A DNA stretch of 64,000 bases from positions 1,116,001 to 1,180,000 of the forward strand of contig LT598467.1 of assembly GCA_900074745.1 (NCBI GenBank), given 5' to 3'. The notes below the pieces were generated by a model. It was given only the letters and a program-made list of their open reading frames with translations. It ran no database searches and had not been told where the DNA came from. The DNA comes from Lachancea mirantina. Its lineage: Eukaryota > Ascomycota > Saccharomycetes > Saccharomycetales > Saccharomycetaceae. Position 1 is the first letter of the stretch. The number at the start of each line of letters is the position of its first letter. Below, one piece after another: positions 47,877 through 57,640 of the stretch. A program made the translations under genes and the position numbers.

Positions 47877-47955
47877 GACATTGAAGTATATTATTACGTT
47901 TTTATGTCAATAGTGATAACAATTTTGTTTTTTGTCGTCATCCCAAATAGTAGCG

Positions 47956-48120
47956 ACTATGGTTGTAAGACAAATGAGACTTCTTTTGTTCCTCGTTTTC
48001 TAGTAACAATAGATTGAGGACTCTGGTAAGCCAGGTTGACCCATTCCTCAGTTGTGATTCGGTTGTTAGGCTGCCTTGCAACCATAGTAGAAGGGGCAAA
48101 GATTCGAGTTCCCTAATCTT
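47956..48120 (+). ncRNA. Possible structured RNA beside the centromere
   Basis: A 14-bp helix can form between 47956-47969 (ACTATGGTTGTAAG) and 48075-48088, with one G-U pair that only works in plus-strand RNA. Nested inside are TGAGGA/TCCTCA (48015-48020 with 48045-48050) and the hairpin CTGG-TAAG-CCAG (48023-48034). Directly after it a six-base hairpin AAGATT/AATCTT spans 48099-48120. I know no RNA family that fits; there is no complete tRNA or H/ACA pattern. It could be a chance fold or DNA-level repeats. Confidence 0.3.
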
Positions 48121-48791
48121 CAGAGGAGTGAATCGACTTCCATTATTTCACCATTCCTTGATATTAATTTATAGATTTGACTAGTGTTGTTCGGGTTGGT
48201 AGCCGCCGCATATATGATGTGCTTACTTGTGTTGTTGAAACATTTCTGAGAAGGTGATTGTCGATTCAGTCTTTTTAACAATAGTTGGTAGGAGGCGACA
48301 ATAGGCGAGTTTGTCCAGTAACATTATCCTAAACAAAATGAGTATAAGGCGCAATAACGATGACTAGATTAAATATTAGACCATCAGGCAAATAGCTTGC
48401 AATCGACTCGCCAGGAAGCTATGGGACTTCGAACAATTACGGTGAAACCCTTACAAGCACCTTCCGTCACAATTGCGTCACTAGAGGTATAGGGAGAAAG
48501 ATCTTCTACCATTTATCAGAAGTAATAGTCGATAAATGGAAATGTTACCACAACATTTTTGAGTCACAAGAGCCGATAAGAGTGGCTTAAAAACGGTCAG
48601 ATCGGAGAGATAATCATGAAGACATATAAACACGCAGGACCTGATATATTTTACAAGTGAGGAAAACTAAGTACCAACCAAGTAGCCAACTTTGAAGGTT
48701 ATCTGCCACTGATGCTGATGCTGATGGAGCCTTAATTCCGTTTCGTACAGGTGCTTGGCGGATTTTTAAAATGCCCCTCTCGTTACTTCTC

Positions 48792-48802
48792 TGAAAAAAA
48801 TT
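48792..48802 (+). promoter_or_regulatory. RRPE-like element of LOC1
   Basis: TGAAAAAAATT resembles RRPE (TGAAAAATTTT) with two differences and lies 20 bp upstream of an exact PAC site, as expected in a ribosome-biogenesis promoter. Confidence 0.45.
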
Positions 48803-48821
48803 CGTTATTTCAAAAAAATCA

Positions 48822-48831
48822 AGCTCATCGC
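48822..48831 (-). promoter_or_regulatory. PAC element of LOC1
   Basis: AGCTCATCGC is the exact reverse complement of the PAC consensus GCGATGAGCT, about 87 bp before the LOC1 ATG. Confidence 0.75.
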
Positions 48832-48917
48832 CATTAAGCTCTCGTCTCTTCAGAATAACAAAACAAACCAGAAAAGCTTTGACATCCGATAATCAGTCTC
48901 GGCATTTATATAGAAAG

Positions 48918-49541
48918 ATGGCTCCAAGGCAAAGCAAGGCGGCCAAAAGGTCTGCCAAGCAAAATCTGACAAAAGAGGTGACACCTGAAGTCTTCAACGA
49001 CCCAGAGGCTAGAAATCGTCTTGCAAATCAGCCGAGATTGACAGAAAAGTCGGCTGTCTCGAAACCCAGTAAGTCCAAGGTCAAGAAAGACCAGCGCTTA
49101 TCAAGGCTTTATGGTAAAAAAGCTGGAAACAACAAAACTTACTCAGAAAAGGAATTGAACCTACCGCCGCTAAACCGGGCAATTATTCCAGGCGTCAAGA
49201 CGAAGAGAGGTAAGAAGGGCAAATCTCTTGTTGAAGACGGCGACGAGCTTCTTTTAAACAGGTTAGTCACCAGCATCGGTGACAGTATCGACCAAGTTAC
49301 CGAAAGCAGGCTCGAAAAATCCAGGAGAGTAGAAGAGATAAGGAACCTCAAACGGCAAGAAATAGAGAAGAAAGAGGAGGCTAAAAAATTACAGCTCGAT
49401 TCCAAAAAGGATGAAATCAAGAAGAAAGCCTCTGTAGCACGGGCTATGCGGAGGAAAAACAAAAAAGCGATTGAAAAATCCAACTCAAATCTCGCGACAT
49501 CTGAAGCCAAGGGGCCTAAGAAGTCAGTGGCTTTTGCGTAG
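48918..49541 (+). CDS. LOC1: 60S biogenesis and RNA-localisation factor Loc1
   Basis: A 207-residue, very basic nucleolar protein (S. cerevisiae Loc1 204). Loc1 is a double-stranded RNA-binding protein that helps assemble 60S subunits and takes part in ASH1 mRNA localisation. Conserved pieces: [19 protein letters not shown] near the start, [20 protein letters not shown] near residue 90, and a long coiled, KE/KR-rich second half ending KKSVAFA. The frame is open upstream to 48879, but the ATG at 48918 (MAPRQSK) matches the family start MAPKK. First gene right of the centromere, as YFR001W is at CEN6. Confidence 0.93.
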   Translation: MAPRQSKAAKRSAKQNLTKEVTPEVFNDPEARNRLANQPRLTEKSAVSKPSKSKVKKDQRLSRLYGKKAGNNKTYSEKELNLPPLNRAIIPGVKTKRGKKGKSLVEDGDELLLNRLVTSIGDSIDQVTESRLEKSRRVEEIRNLKRQEIEKKEEAKKLQLDSKKDEIKKKASVARAMRRKNKKAIEKSNSNLATSEAKGPKKSVAFA

Positions 49542-49936
49542 CACGGTTTTCAAAGTTTTGCAGAACGCCCTGTTTTGCTAGAAATCGAGGGGTAAGTTGG
49601 CTAGGCTACGAAAAGCAGCGGCTTATTAACTATGGTGTCTTACATCATTTTTCGGAAAGAAGATCTTCATGAGCGCTTCAATATAAAAAAAATCCACCGA
49701 CTGTTACGTCTACTCTGAGGTTTTAAATCAAGGGCGGTACAATACTTGAAAGCTACAGTTGGGTTGTTGAACAGCATCACCTAGCGAGAGCTCGATAGTT
49801 TTCTCTTCCTGCTTTGTTAAGAAGGTTCGTCACTTATAATCGTGTAACGGTATCCAAAAATTTTCTTTATAAAGTAGTTGTTTATATTGAAAATTCCATC
49901 ATCTAGATTCATTTAGCGACTTCTCCATCTTCAGGG
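49542..49936. other. Intergenic spacer LOC1-NIC96
   Basis: 395 bp between genes on the same strand. A/T-rich with an AAAAATTTTC tract near 49856, similar to an RRPE core but next to a nuclear-pore gene, so I do not call it. No RNA gene or repeat seen. Confidence 0.5.
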
Positions 49937-52480
49937 ATGACAAGGCCAAACGAAAACGCCAATGCGTCTCAACCAACAACATCTGATGGCTTGAGCAATA
50001 GATGTACGAAACTGCTAGGTGACCTCATCGAGTCCTCGAGGAATTTGCCGTCAAGCGGTTCAGATCTTGGAACTATAACCTTAAGTGTTAACGAAATAAA
50101 GAGGAGGGCTCGGGAATTGAGAGCCATGAAAAAAGCAGATTCCAACCATACTAAAGCTCATTATCTACTCGCTAATAGTGGTGTCTCAATTCAGGATGTC
50201 GACTATTGTCTAGCTAGCCTTGAGTCGCGCCAATTGGTGGAGCAGCATATATCGAAAGAATCAGATGGGGATTTAGACGCCTATCTCAGGGTCAAAAAAA
50301 ACGAAAACATTTTATCCTCAATTGAGCAATCCTTAATGTGTGCAGCAAAAGATTTCGATGTTTTCGTTAATCAAAATTTCAACTTCGATTGGGAGAAAAG
50401 GAAGGAAGAGGTGCGCGAAAATTTCGGCATTCTTATGAAAAAACATAAAAGCAACTCGAAAACCTCCTCAGCATCATCCAGTTCGAGGTCTTTTCCATGG
50501 GGTTCGAGCGGACGCCGTATTTTAGATGGCGAGTCCAAACTCAACGTCAATGAAAATTACTCGGTGAGAAAAAAGTTTGAGAAGTATGCCATAATAATCA
50601 ACAGTTTCAATAATGCAAGGCAGGCAGATAGAAGCTTTAACTTGCCGAAAGAATTCTTGACCCAATTTTCAAGCTCAAGCGATTATTCGGATAGGCAAAT
50701 CCACGAAAGTTGGAAGATTCTTGATGAAGTTCAAAGCTATAACACTGTCACTGTTGCATCGAGGCATTATTTGGAACGTCATTTTTTGTCATACGTTGAC
50801 GACCTTTATAAGAAAAACCTCAGCGAAGGACTTCCTACTAATGCAAATAAGGTCAAGTCTTTTATTGAATGCAAATTGAAGAATCCTGACAATACATGGA
50901 AACATCCTAACTTGACCGTCGTGAACGGTTTGCCAGTGTGGGCTCTGATATTTTATCTACTTCGGGCTGGTCTAGCGAAGGATGCACTCGAAGTTGCAAT
51001 TGCTCACAAGTTGAGCTTCAAAAAAGTCGAACAATCGTTTCTGTCATACTTCAAAGCTTACATGGCATCGCCAAACCAAAACCTTCCACACGAACTTGTG
51101 ACAAGGTTACACACAGAATACAATCAGCATATCAAAAATTCCTTGGACGGCGATCCTTACCGGACGGCTGTTTATAAAATTGTCGGCAGGTGCGATCTCA
51201 CACGTAAAAACATCCCTACGATTGTTCTTAGTATCGAGGATTGGCTGTGGGTGCATTTGATGCTCATAAAAGAGGAAGTTTCGAGCGATGAGCCAATATA
51301 CGAACGGTATGGTTTAAAGGATTTCCAAGGCTTGATCACATCTTATGGAGCCTCAAGATTTCAAAATAATTTCCTACAAGTGCTTCTACTAAGTGGGCTT
51401 TATGAGCATGCCGTTGAATATGCTTATACCCTCAGCGAAAGTGATGCTGTGCACTTGGCAATTGCTTTGGCATCTAGAAATATGATAAGTGTTTCGAATT
51501 ATGATGCCTCTGATGCGAAGAGCTTTGTATCATTAAAGGGTGAGAAGAAGGAACTTAACTTCGCAATGCTCATTGGCAACTTTACGTCGTCTTTCAAATT
51601 TACTGATCCCAGGATAGCCGTGGAATATCTCATCTTGATCGCGATGAATGAAGATAAAGATCAAGTCAGTTTATGTCACGAGGCTCTCAGAGAGTTGGTT
51701 CTAGAAACTAAAGAATTCACAATTCTTCTAGGCAAAGTTAATCGAGATGGAACGAGAATTCCGGGGGTCATCGAGGAACGCCAGGGTCTTCTGCGTCTCT
51801 CGGACGAGCAGGAGTTTCTACACAGGATTACTGAGCAGGCTGCGAGCAAAGCTGATGAAGATGGACGGACCTACGACAGCTTGCTGCTCTACCAGCTGGC
51901 TGATGAATATGATACCGTTATATGCACCGTTAACAAATTGCTGAGCGGACTTCTCAGCAACACTGATCTCGATCAGCCCCTCTTGAATTTGGATGACAAC
52001 AGCGAGACGAACCCGGTACTCATTGCTAAGAGAATTATGGGTATCTACATCAACAATCTTGAAATAGCAAAAACTATCCGTTCCAAGAGTAAGGAGAACT
52101 GCCTATTGTTTTTAAAACTAGTGGACATTAGAAGGGTTTATTTGAATGAGGAGTGGAGAAGAGCTTTGGAACTAATTGAGGAAGTAGATTTGATTCCTTT
52201 CGCTGATGAGTCTTCTTGCAGAACAAAAGCTCAAGAATTTTCCACGCTCCACCCCGAAGTTTTAAAAGTGATTTCTAACCTCTTAATCATTACCATGTCC
52301 TGCATCAGTCACATTGTCGATCAGTTGAAGAGGAGCGACTATCCGTCGGTGGCCAAAGAGGAGCAGTCTGCAGCCCTGAGAAAAGTTGCCAAAAACTGTA
52401 TGATTTACGCTGGAATGATTCAATACAAGATGCCTCGCGAGACATACAGCATTCTAATAAATTTTGAAGTTGATATATGA
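49937..52480 (+). CDS. NIC96: Nucleoporin Nic96
   Basis: An 847-residue scaffold nucleoporin (S. cerevisiae Nic96 839). It anchors the Nsp1-Nup57-Nup49 channel trimer to the inner ring of the nuclear pore. The N-terminal coiled segment that binds the trimer (about 20-60) is followed by an all-helical ancestral-coatomer fold over the rest, with well conserved stretches such as HTEYNQHIKNSLDGDPYR, ELVLETKEFTILLGK and GRTYDSLLLYQLADEYD. The C-terminal MIQYKMPRETYSILINFEV is nearly identical to S. cerevisiae. Convergent with YPI1. Confidence 0.95.
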   Translation: MTRPNENANASQPTTSDGLSNRCTKLLGDLIESSRNLPSSGSDLGTITLSVNEIKRRARELRAMKKADSNHTKAHYLLANSGVSIQDVDYCLASLESRQLVEQHISKESDGDLDAYLRVKKNENILSSIEQSLMCAAKDFDVFVNQNFNFDWEKRKEEVRENFGILMKKHKSNSKTSSASSSSRSFPWGSSGRRILDGESKLNVNENYSVRKKFEKYAIIINSFNNARQADRSFNLPKEFLTQFSSSSDYSDRQIHESWKILDEVQSYNTVTVASRHYLERHFLSYVDDLYKKNLSEGLPTNANKVKSFIECKLKNPDNTWKHPNLTVVNGLPVWALIFYLLRAGLAKDALEVAIAHKLSFKKVEQSFLSYFKAYMASPNQNLPHELVTRLHTEYNQHIKNSLDGDPYRTAVYKIVGRCDLTRKNIPTIVLSIEDWLWVHLMLIKEEVSSDEPIYERYGLKDFQGLITSYGASRFQNNFLQVLLLSGLYEHAVEYAYTLSESDAVHLAIALASRNMISVSNYDASDAKSFVSLKGEKKELNFAMLIGNFTSSFKFTDPRIAVEYLILIAMNEDKDQVSLCHEALRELVLETKEFTILLGKVNRDGTRIPGVIEERQGLLRLSDEQEFLHRITEQAASKADEDGRTYDSLLLYQLADEYDTVICTVNKLLSGLLSNTDLDQPLLNLDDNSETNPVLIAKRIMGIYINNLEIAKTIRSKSKENCLLFLKLVDIRRVYLNEEWRRALELIEEVDLIPFADESSCRTKAQEFSTLHPEVLKVISNLLIITMSCISHIVDQLKRSDYPSVAKEEQSAALRKVAKNCMIYAGMIQYKMPRETYSILINFEVDI

Positions 52481-52589
52481 CATATAATTCTTCGGTGTTT
52501 AAATTGAAATAAACTTGTTTGACAGAGGTGTCATTGAACATCATGCAATTCAAAGCAAAAGCCCTAATTTCCTGAAAAACTCGCTATTT

Positions 52590-53084
52590 TCACGTAGTCT
52601 GGCGTGGGTCATTCCTTAGATGAGAATAATCAGGTTGGATTTCGTAGGCGTTTGGGCTTGATGATCGTCCCATGTTGAGTTTTCGATGCCGCCTCTCTTT
52701 GCGCTGCCTGCGCCTCATGTCAGGACTTTCGTTTTTATCACTGTCTGATTCGGAGGAGGATGAAGAAGAACTCTCATGGCCATGATCATGTTCGTGGCAA
52801 TCTTCGTGATCTCCTTCGGCATCAAACTCCTGCTGGGGGTGGAAAATGCAGCAAATCTTGGTCTTTTTTTTATTCAAATGCTCATTATCCACCACTCCTT
52901 CCTCCCATCGAACCCGGTTCCCCGCTTGTCTTCTGGTGTTAGAGCCTCTACCTGAGGTAGCTTCGGGATCGGGGCTTTCAAGGCCACGAAGTTGCAAAAC
53001 GGAGGGAATTTCAGAAACGGTGAGTGTCTGTGACGGCTCGCCTAAAGATTCGCCATTTACTAGTCTGGCTCTATCATGCGACAT
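52590..53084 (-). CDS. YPI1: Protein phosphatase 1 regulator Ypi1 (inhibitor-3)
   Basis: A 164-residue disordered protein (S. cerevisiae Ypi1 155). Ypi1 binds the PP1 catalytic subunit Glc7 with Sds22 and supports its nuclear localisation and activity. The PP1-docking RVRW lies near residue 58, followed by the inhibitor-3 block [16 protein letters not shown] with a metal-type CC, then a His-rich and Ser/Asp-rich stretch and a basic patch. Divergent from RPN11. Confidence 0.93.
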   Translation of the reverse strand: MSHDRARLVNGESLGEPSQTLTVSEIPSVLQLRGLESPDPEATSGRGSNTRRQAGNRVRWEEGVVDNEHLNKKKTKICCIFHPQQEFDAEGDHEDCHEHDHGHESSSSSSSESDSDKNESPDMRRRQRKERRHRKLNMGRSSSPNAYEIQPDYSHLRNDPRQTT

Positions 53085-53215
53085 AGTATGAGCTCTCCTT
53101 GGTTTAATTGGAGTTTCTCAGCTGTCTAGCGCCTCATTTTGCCAACAAGGTTTTAATCTTACTTCTTACAACAATATAGACGTTCATGATGACTACAACT
53201 TGTTTTATTCGAGAA

Positions 53216-53224
53216 GGTGGCAAA
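53216..53224 (+). promoter_or_regulatory. PACE (Rpn4 site) upstream of RPN11
   Basis: GGTGGCAAA, the exact proteasome-associated control element, about 53 bp before the RPN11 ATG. Rpn4 binds it to raise proteasome gene expression. It lies inside the apparent N-terminal extension of the RPN11 frame, which supports the later start. Confidence 0.85.
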
Positions 53225-53277
53225 AGACTACAGCGAAGCCCTTTAAAAGCACCAAGGTAAGACACTACCATACCAAA

Positions 53278-54216
53278 ATGGAGCGCTTGCAACGAATCAT
53301 GATGAATCAACGAGCTGGTATGATGGGTGGAACTTCTACGGGGGAGTCAGCAATGGATGACACCAAAGAAACCGTTTTCATTTCTTCATTGGCTCTCCTG
53401 AAGATGTTGAAGCACGGACGAGCTGGTGTGCCAATGGAGGTCATGGGCCTGATGCTTGGGGAATTTGTGGATGAGTACACTGTTAACGTCGTGGATGTAT
53501 TTGCTATGCCACAGTCTGGGACGGGTGTGTCTGTTGAGGCAGTGGATGACGTTTTTCAGGCCAAGATGATGGATATGTTGAAACAGACAGGAAGAGATCA
53601 AATGGTGGTAGGATGGTACCATTCACATCCAGGATTTGGCTGTTGGCTATCATCGGTTGATGTGAACACTCAGAAGTCATTTGAACAGCTCAACAGTAGG
53701 GCTGTTGCTGTTGTGGTAGATCCCATACAATCCGTTAAGGGAAAGGTAGTCATTGATGCCTTTCGGTTGATCAACACAAACATGATAATGAGAAATCAAG
53801 AACCACGCCAAACGACTTCCAATGCAGGGCTTTTGAACAAGCCCAATATTCAGGCTTTGATACATGGGCTGAACAGACACTACTATTCACTGAATATCGA
53901 CTATCACAAAAGCTCTACAGAGACCAACATGTTGATGAATTTACACAAAGAACAGTGGCAATCAGGCCTCAAAATGCACGACTATAAGGAAAAGGAGAGC
54001 AAGAATCTGAGCGCAAGTCAGCAATTGGTTAAAATTGCTGAGCTGTACTCGAAACGCATCGAAGAGGAAAGGGATTTTACCGAAGACGAATTGAAGACGC
54101 GTTACGTCGGGAAGCAAGACCCCAAAAAGCATCTCTCGGATCTAGCTGAAGGCGTTTTAGAAGAGAATATAGTTTCCGTGCTCACTGCAGGTGTGAACGC
54201 TTCTGCAATAAAATAG
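53278..54216 (+). CDS. RPN11: 19S lid deubiquitinase Rpn11
   Basis: A 312-residue JAMM metalloprotease (S. cerevisiae Rpn11 306). Rpn11 removes ubiquitin chains en bloc from substrates entering the proteasome. The zinc site [14 protein letters not shown] places His115, His117 and Asp128 exactly six residues later than in S. cerevisiae, owing to a slightly longer Gly/Met-rich N-terminal segment; the catalytic Glu is in [11 protein letters not shown]. The C-terminal helices that tie into the lid bundle are conserved to the end ([14 protein letters not shown]). The frame is open upstream from a TTG at 53200, but [10 protein letters not shown] at 53278 is the family start. Regulated by the PACE upstream. 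Confidence 0.97.
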   Translation: MERLQRIMMNQRAGMMGGTSTGESAMDDTKETVFISSLALLKMLKHGRAGVPMEVMGLMLGEFVDEYTVNVVDVFAMPQSGTGVSVEAVDDVFQAKMMDMLKQTGRDQMVVGWYHSHPGFGCWLSSVDVNTQKSFEQLNSRAVAVVVDPIQSVKGKVVIDAFRLINTNMIMRNQEPRQTTSNAGLLNKPNIQALIHGLNRHYYSLNIDYHKSSTETNMLMNLHKEQWQSGLKMHDYKEKESKNLSASQQLVKIAELYSKRIEEERDFTEDELKTRYVGKQDPKKHLSDLAEGVLEENIVSVLTAGVNASAIK

Positions 54217-54276
54217 AGATTAGCACTTTTTAGAAAACTTCATTGATTAGAAGATATAGCTAGAGAGAGAATCAGT

Positions 54277-55692
54277 TCAGCTTCTCTGCCACACCTGTAC
54301 AAACGTCTCGCTTAGGAAGAGTAGCTGCTTCTCTTTGGGTTTGACTTCTTTATCACCGAACTCAAACCATTCCTGACTTCTCGGCTCGAGAAGTTGGGTT
54401 TTCCATTCACTTTCTTCATCGACTTCGTCGGCTTCATCAACTTGGTTCACCTCACCCCTCTTTTGCCTACTCATTGTCTCGTGGGCTATATTCCCAATTA
54501 GCCTATATGTAAAACCATCAAGTTTCAATTCAGGTTGGAACTCTACAATCGTCCGATTCCGCTCCTTGATGGGAAGTTTGGCACCTTTTGTAAAGCGGTT
54601 AAAAAGAATGAAAAGAATCTTAGGATATTCAAGAAGTTTGTACCTCGATACTCGATCAGCAGCTCGAACATCCTTCTGCCCCAAAAATTTCTCCAGAAGA
54701 GTCTCTAATTTAACTTGAGGCAAATCGTTGGCGTTATTCTCATAATTCAAAAAAGACATTAGTGGTAAATCTAAGCTCAAATTCCAAAATGTGGTTTTTC
54801 GCGATGACTCCTTTCCATCAAACTCCGTAAACTTTGTATCCCGCGAAGAATCGCGCCCAACATCTTTGATTTTTTTGGTCTTAATTTCGACAACCCCGCG
54901 ACAATCGCGAACGAGGGTCTCGGAGAGTTCGTTGTTGGGAATGTTTGACGTGATGTAGTGAATAATCCATATCAGAAAATCATGAGGATTCTTTATTCTG
55001 TTTACAGTCTGTATCTTTTTGGATTCCAAGGATAATTGTTGAGATATTTCGAATGGAGAGACATGAGCGCGAAGAAGGTGTGGAGACCATATCTTCTTCA
55101 CCATCAAAGCAATTTTTTTTATCAAATCCAGCTCAAAGCTCTCGGTCCCTTTAAGTAAAAACACGTTTCTAACTTGTGGTATGTGCGAAAGTACCAATAA
55201 GATCGCGTTGACATAGGAGGGACATGCGGAGTTATTGAGGCCTACGAAACCATTTTGAAAAGCGTGATCATTCAAGTCGTAACATTTCAAAGGATATTGT
55301 TCAATATCTCGTTGTGTGTAGCTAGGTCGAATTAATTGGTCAATTTTTTTTAGGACGTGGGCGCTTTCTTGAGCTATTTCGTGGTTTTCTGGCAAAGCGT
55401 AAAAAGCTCGGGTGGCCATGCTCACGAAAATGTGATGGCCTTCTTCAATCGAATGGCGAAATGCCACAGTGTTAGATGATCGTCCCTGCAAATACCTACC
55501 GCATACCAGGCAGCAGTACACATTTAGGGGAGAAAGTGTTATGGAGCAGGTCTTCTCGACATCAAAGTCTAAATTTCTCAAATTTATGGTGTCTAGATAC
55601 CTTCGACGTTGCCTTTTATAAGTTCTATGATCCACTAGATCTGTTTTCCCCTGTGAATCGTCTTCCAATGAGCGCTTGATACTGGTCATCAA
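54277..55692 (-). CDS. SAD1: Spliceosomal factor Sad1 (inactive USP fold)
   Basis: A 471-residue protein (S. cerevisiae Sad1 448) needed to assemble the U4/U6.U5 tri-snRNP. A zinc-finger UBP domain occupies about residues 45-105 (CLVCGRYLQ then FRHSIEEGHHIFVSM). The USP-like domain follows, but where active enzymes have a Cys box with the nucleophile this protein has GLNNSACPSYVNAI, so it is a pseudo-protease as elsewhere in the Sad1 family. An acidic loop (VDEADEVDEESE) is near residue 425. Starts with two Met codons; either could serve. Divergent from the YFR006W homologue. Confidence 0.92.
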   Translation of the reverse strand: MMTSIKRSLEDDSQGKTDLVDHRTYKRQRRRYLDTINLRNLDFDVEKTCSITLSPLNVYCCLVCGRYLQGRSSNTVAFRHSIEEGHHIFVSMATRAFYALPENHEIAQESAHVLKKIDQLIRPSYTQRDIEQYPLKCYDLNDHAFQNGFVGLNNSACPSYVNAILLVLSHIPQVRNVFLLKGTESFELDLIKKIALMVKKIWSPHLLRAHVSPFEISQQLSLESKKIQTVNRIKNPHDFLIWIIHYITSNIPNNELSETLVRDCRGVVEIKTKKIKDVGRDSSRDTKFTEFDGKESSRKTTFWNLSLDLPLMSFLNYENNANDLPQVKLETLLEKFLGQKDVRAADRVSRYKLLEYPKILFILFNRFTKGAKLPIKERNRTIVEFQPELKLDGFTYRLIGNIAHETMSRQKRGEVNQVDEADEVDEESEWKTQLLEPRSQEWFEFGDKEVKPKEKQLLFLSETFVQVWQRS

Positions 55693-55852
55693 CTGTAATC
55701 AGTCAAGGTAATTCTTTTACATGATGAGAGTGTTTTTCAAAGAGTTGAAATTACCTGAGATGCAGCCAAACAAACTTTTAAATATTCGAAGCAGAACGAG
55801 CAAGCACAAGAAAGCCACCAAAAGGGCAACTCCTCGTTAGGCACTAGTCTAT

Positions 55853-57406
55853 ATGTCTTTGACAGTTTTAGCTTTAGGGACATCCTTCTCTCTATTTGTC
55901 GTCTCCTATAAACTTTGGCGGAAGAAGCCTCCAAAAGATTTTCCCTATGGCAAGCTTTTCAAAGATGACGAAAGAGATGAATTGTCAGATAAAGATTTGA
56001 GTGGTATCAAATATCCAGCGAGAGCCCATTGCCGGAAATTCAAGAAATTTTTCTCTCATAAAAAGGGTGGAGGCGGGTGCTCTTCTTCGGTGCTGTTCTT
56101 GGCAGGTGGAATCAATGAACCTATTAAATACTGCGATCAAACTAAACCCTTCCGTCAGAACAGATATTTCTTTTATCTGTCAGGAGTCAACATTCCAGGC
56201 TCTTCTCTGATCTTTAATCTTTCGAGCGGGAAACTTTCTCTTTTCCTCCCTGATATTGACTATGACGATGTTATGTGGAGTGGTATGCCTGCAAGTCCTG
56301 AGGAGGCTTTAGAAACTTTTGACGTCGATGAAGTTCTTTACAGCTCAGAGCTTGAGAATTACTTGATCACTTTGAAAAAGAGTTTTGAGATTTTTACGAC
56401 AGACCTCGATAATATAAAGAGTCCTACCACCAGATCTTTGCTGCATCCCTCAGACCCGGATCTGTTTTACGCATTGGACGAAGCTAGGCTCACTAAAGAT
56501 TGGTACGAAGTACAACTCTTGAAGAAAGCTGCTCAGGTAACCGATAAATGCCATTTCGCAGTCATGTCAGCAACACCAATTGAGAAAAAAGAGAATCATC
56601 TGCAGGCGGAGTTTACTTATCATGCCATTAGGCAGGGTTCGAAAGTACAGGGCTACGATCCGATCTGTTGTTCGGGGCCAGGTTGCAGCACGCTACATTA
56701 TGTGAAAAATGATCAGGATCTCGATGGCAAGCACTCTGTGCTTATTGACGCGGGTGCTGAATGGAATAATTACACTGCGGATGTAACTAGATGTTTTCCT
56801 ATCAATGGAAAGTTCACAAAGGAACACCGCCAAGTTTATGATGCTGTTCTAGACATGCAAACACAAGTCATGAGGAAAATCAAGCCCGGTGTGTTGTGGG
56901 ACGATCTCCATCTGTTGGCTCATCGAGTTCTCATACGGCATTTTCTGAACTTGGGTATTTTCAAGTCGGATTACACCGAGGACGAGATTTTCGACAGAAA
57001 AGCTTCTCTATGTTTCTTTCCTCATGGATTAGGACATCTGCTGGGACTTGACACGCACGACGTCGGCGGGAACCCTAACTATAATGATCCTGATCCTCTT
57101 CTGCAATATTTGAGGCTGAGAAGACCTCTATTGGAAGGTATGGTAATCACGAACGAGCCGGGCATTTATTTTAACACCTTTTTAGTTGAGGAGTACTTGG
57201 AAAAACATCCCGAGAGACTTGAGGTCGTTGACCGCAGCGTGATGCAAAGATACATGTACGTTGGTGGAGTGAGAATTGAGGATGATGTGCTAATCACTTC
57301 GTCGGGGGTTGAAAATTTTACCAAAATTACGAGCGATCCAGATGAAATTGAAAAGATTGTTTTGGACGCTATTGCGTCGGGTCGCAATTGGCTTTCCCCC
57401 AAATAG
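55853..57406 (+). CDS. Putative X-Pro aminopeptidase/dipeptidase (YFR006W homologue)
   Basis: A 517-residue M24B metallopeptidase with the full dinuclear metal site: Asp299, Asp310, His395, Glu435 and Glu476 (LIDAGAEW, ADVTRCF, HGLGHLLGLDTHD, NEPGIYF, VRIEDDV). An AMP_N-type N-terminal domain precedes it. The family cleaves next to proline; substrate here is unknown. Residues 3-23 form a hydrophobic stretch followed by basic WRKKPPKD, consistent with a membrane anchor or a mitochondrial signal-anchor; I cannot tell which. It matches S. cerevisiae YFR006W (535 residues) by position after SAD1. To its right, synteny with chromosome VI stops. Confidence 0.9.
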   Translation: MSLTVLALGTSFSLFVVSYKLWRKKPPKDFPYGKLFKDDERDELSDKDLSGIKYPARAHCRKFKKFFSHKKGGGGCSSSVLFLAGGINEPIKYCDQTKPFRQNRYFFYLSGVNIPGSSLIFNLSSGKLSLFLPDIDYDDVMWSGMPASPEEALETFDVDEVLYSSELENYLITLKKSFEIFTTDLDNIKSPTTRSLLHPSDPDLFYALDEARLTKDWYEVQLLKKAAQVTDKCHFAVMSATPIEKKENHLQAEFTYHAIRQGSKVQGYDPICCSGPGCSTLHYVKNDQDLDGKHSVLIDAGAEWNNYTADVTRCFPINGKFTKEHRQVYDAVLDMQTQVMRKIKPGVLWDDLHLLAHRVLIRHFLNLGIFKSDYTEDEIFDRKASLCFFPHGLGHLLGLDTHDVGGNPNYNDPDPLLQYLRLRRPLLEGMVITNEPGIYFNTFLVEEYLEKHPERLEVVDRSVMQRYMYVGGVRIEDDVLITSSGVENFTKITSDPDEIEKIVLDAIASGRNWLSPK

Positions 57407-57632
57407 AATTATTTGTAATGTCTTGTTTTGTCTAAAAGTTAAACTCCACATAAAAACATAAAATGAACTTTGAGAGATCTTAAAAACGACGTTTCAGGGG
57501 TAAACATGCGATTAGGTTAATGGGCTATGATTTCATTCGATGCACAGCCTCTATGCAGTGATTGTCAGCTCTCGCGAAAATCGCTTGCTGCTCATGAGTA
57601 TCGATAGTATTGTGAACCTCACCAGCTTTGTT

Positions 57633-57640
57633 AAAAAAAA
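57633..57640 (-). terminator. Pol III terminator of tRNA-Phe
   Basis: Eight T residues on the minus strand immediately after the tRNA discriminator base. Confidence 0.85.

Larger units (their letters stand above)
47877..48917. other. Spacer between centromere and LOC1
   Basis: About 1.04 kb without a recognisable gene. It holds the possible structured element at 47956-48120, a short TGATGC repeat near 48712-48728, and the LOC1 promoter with PAC and RRPE-like sites near its right end. No exact 11-bp replication-origin consensus was noticed. Confidence 0.5.

Noticed and set aside
48099-48114. tRNA B-box-like GATTCGAGTTCCC near the centromere
   Set aside because: No matching A box, acceptor stem or T-run; treated only as part of the possible structured element.
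53186-53260. Upstream 25-codon ORF before RPN11
   Set aside because: It contains the PACE, so transcription probably starts inside or after it; not counted as a uORF.
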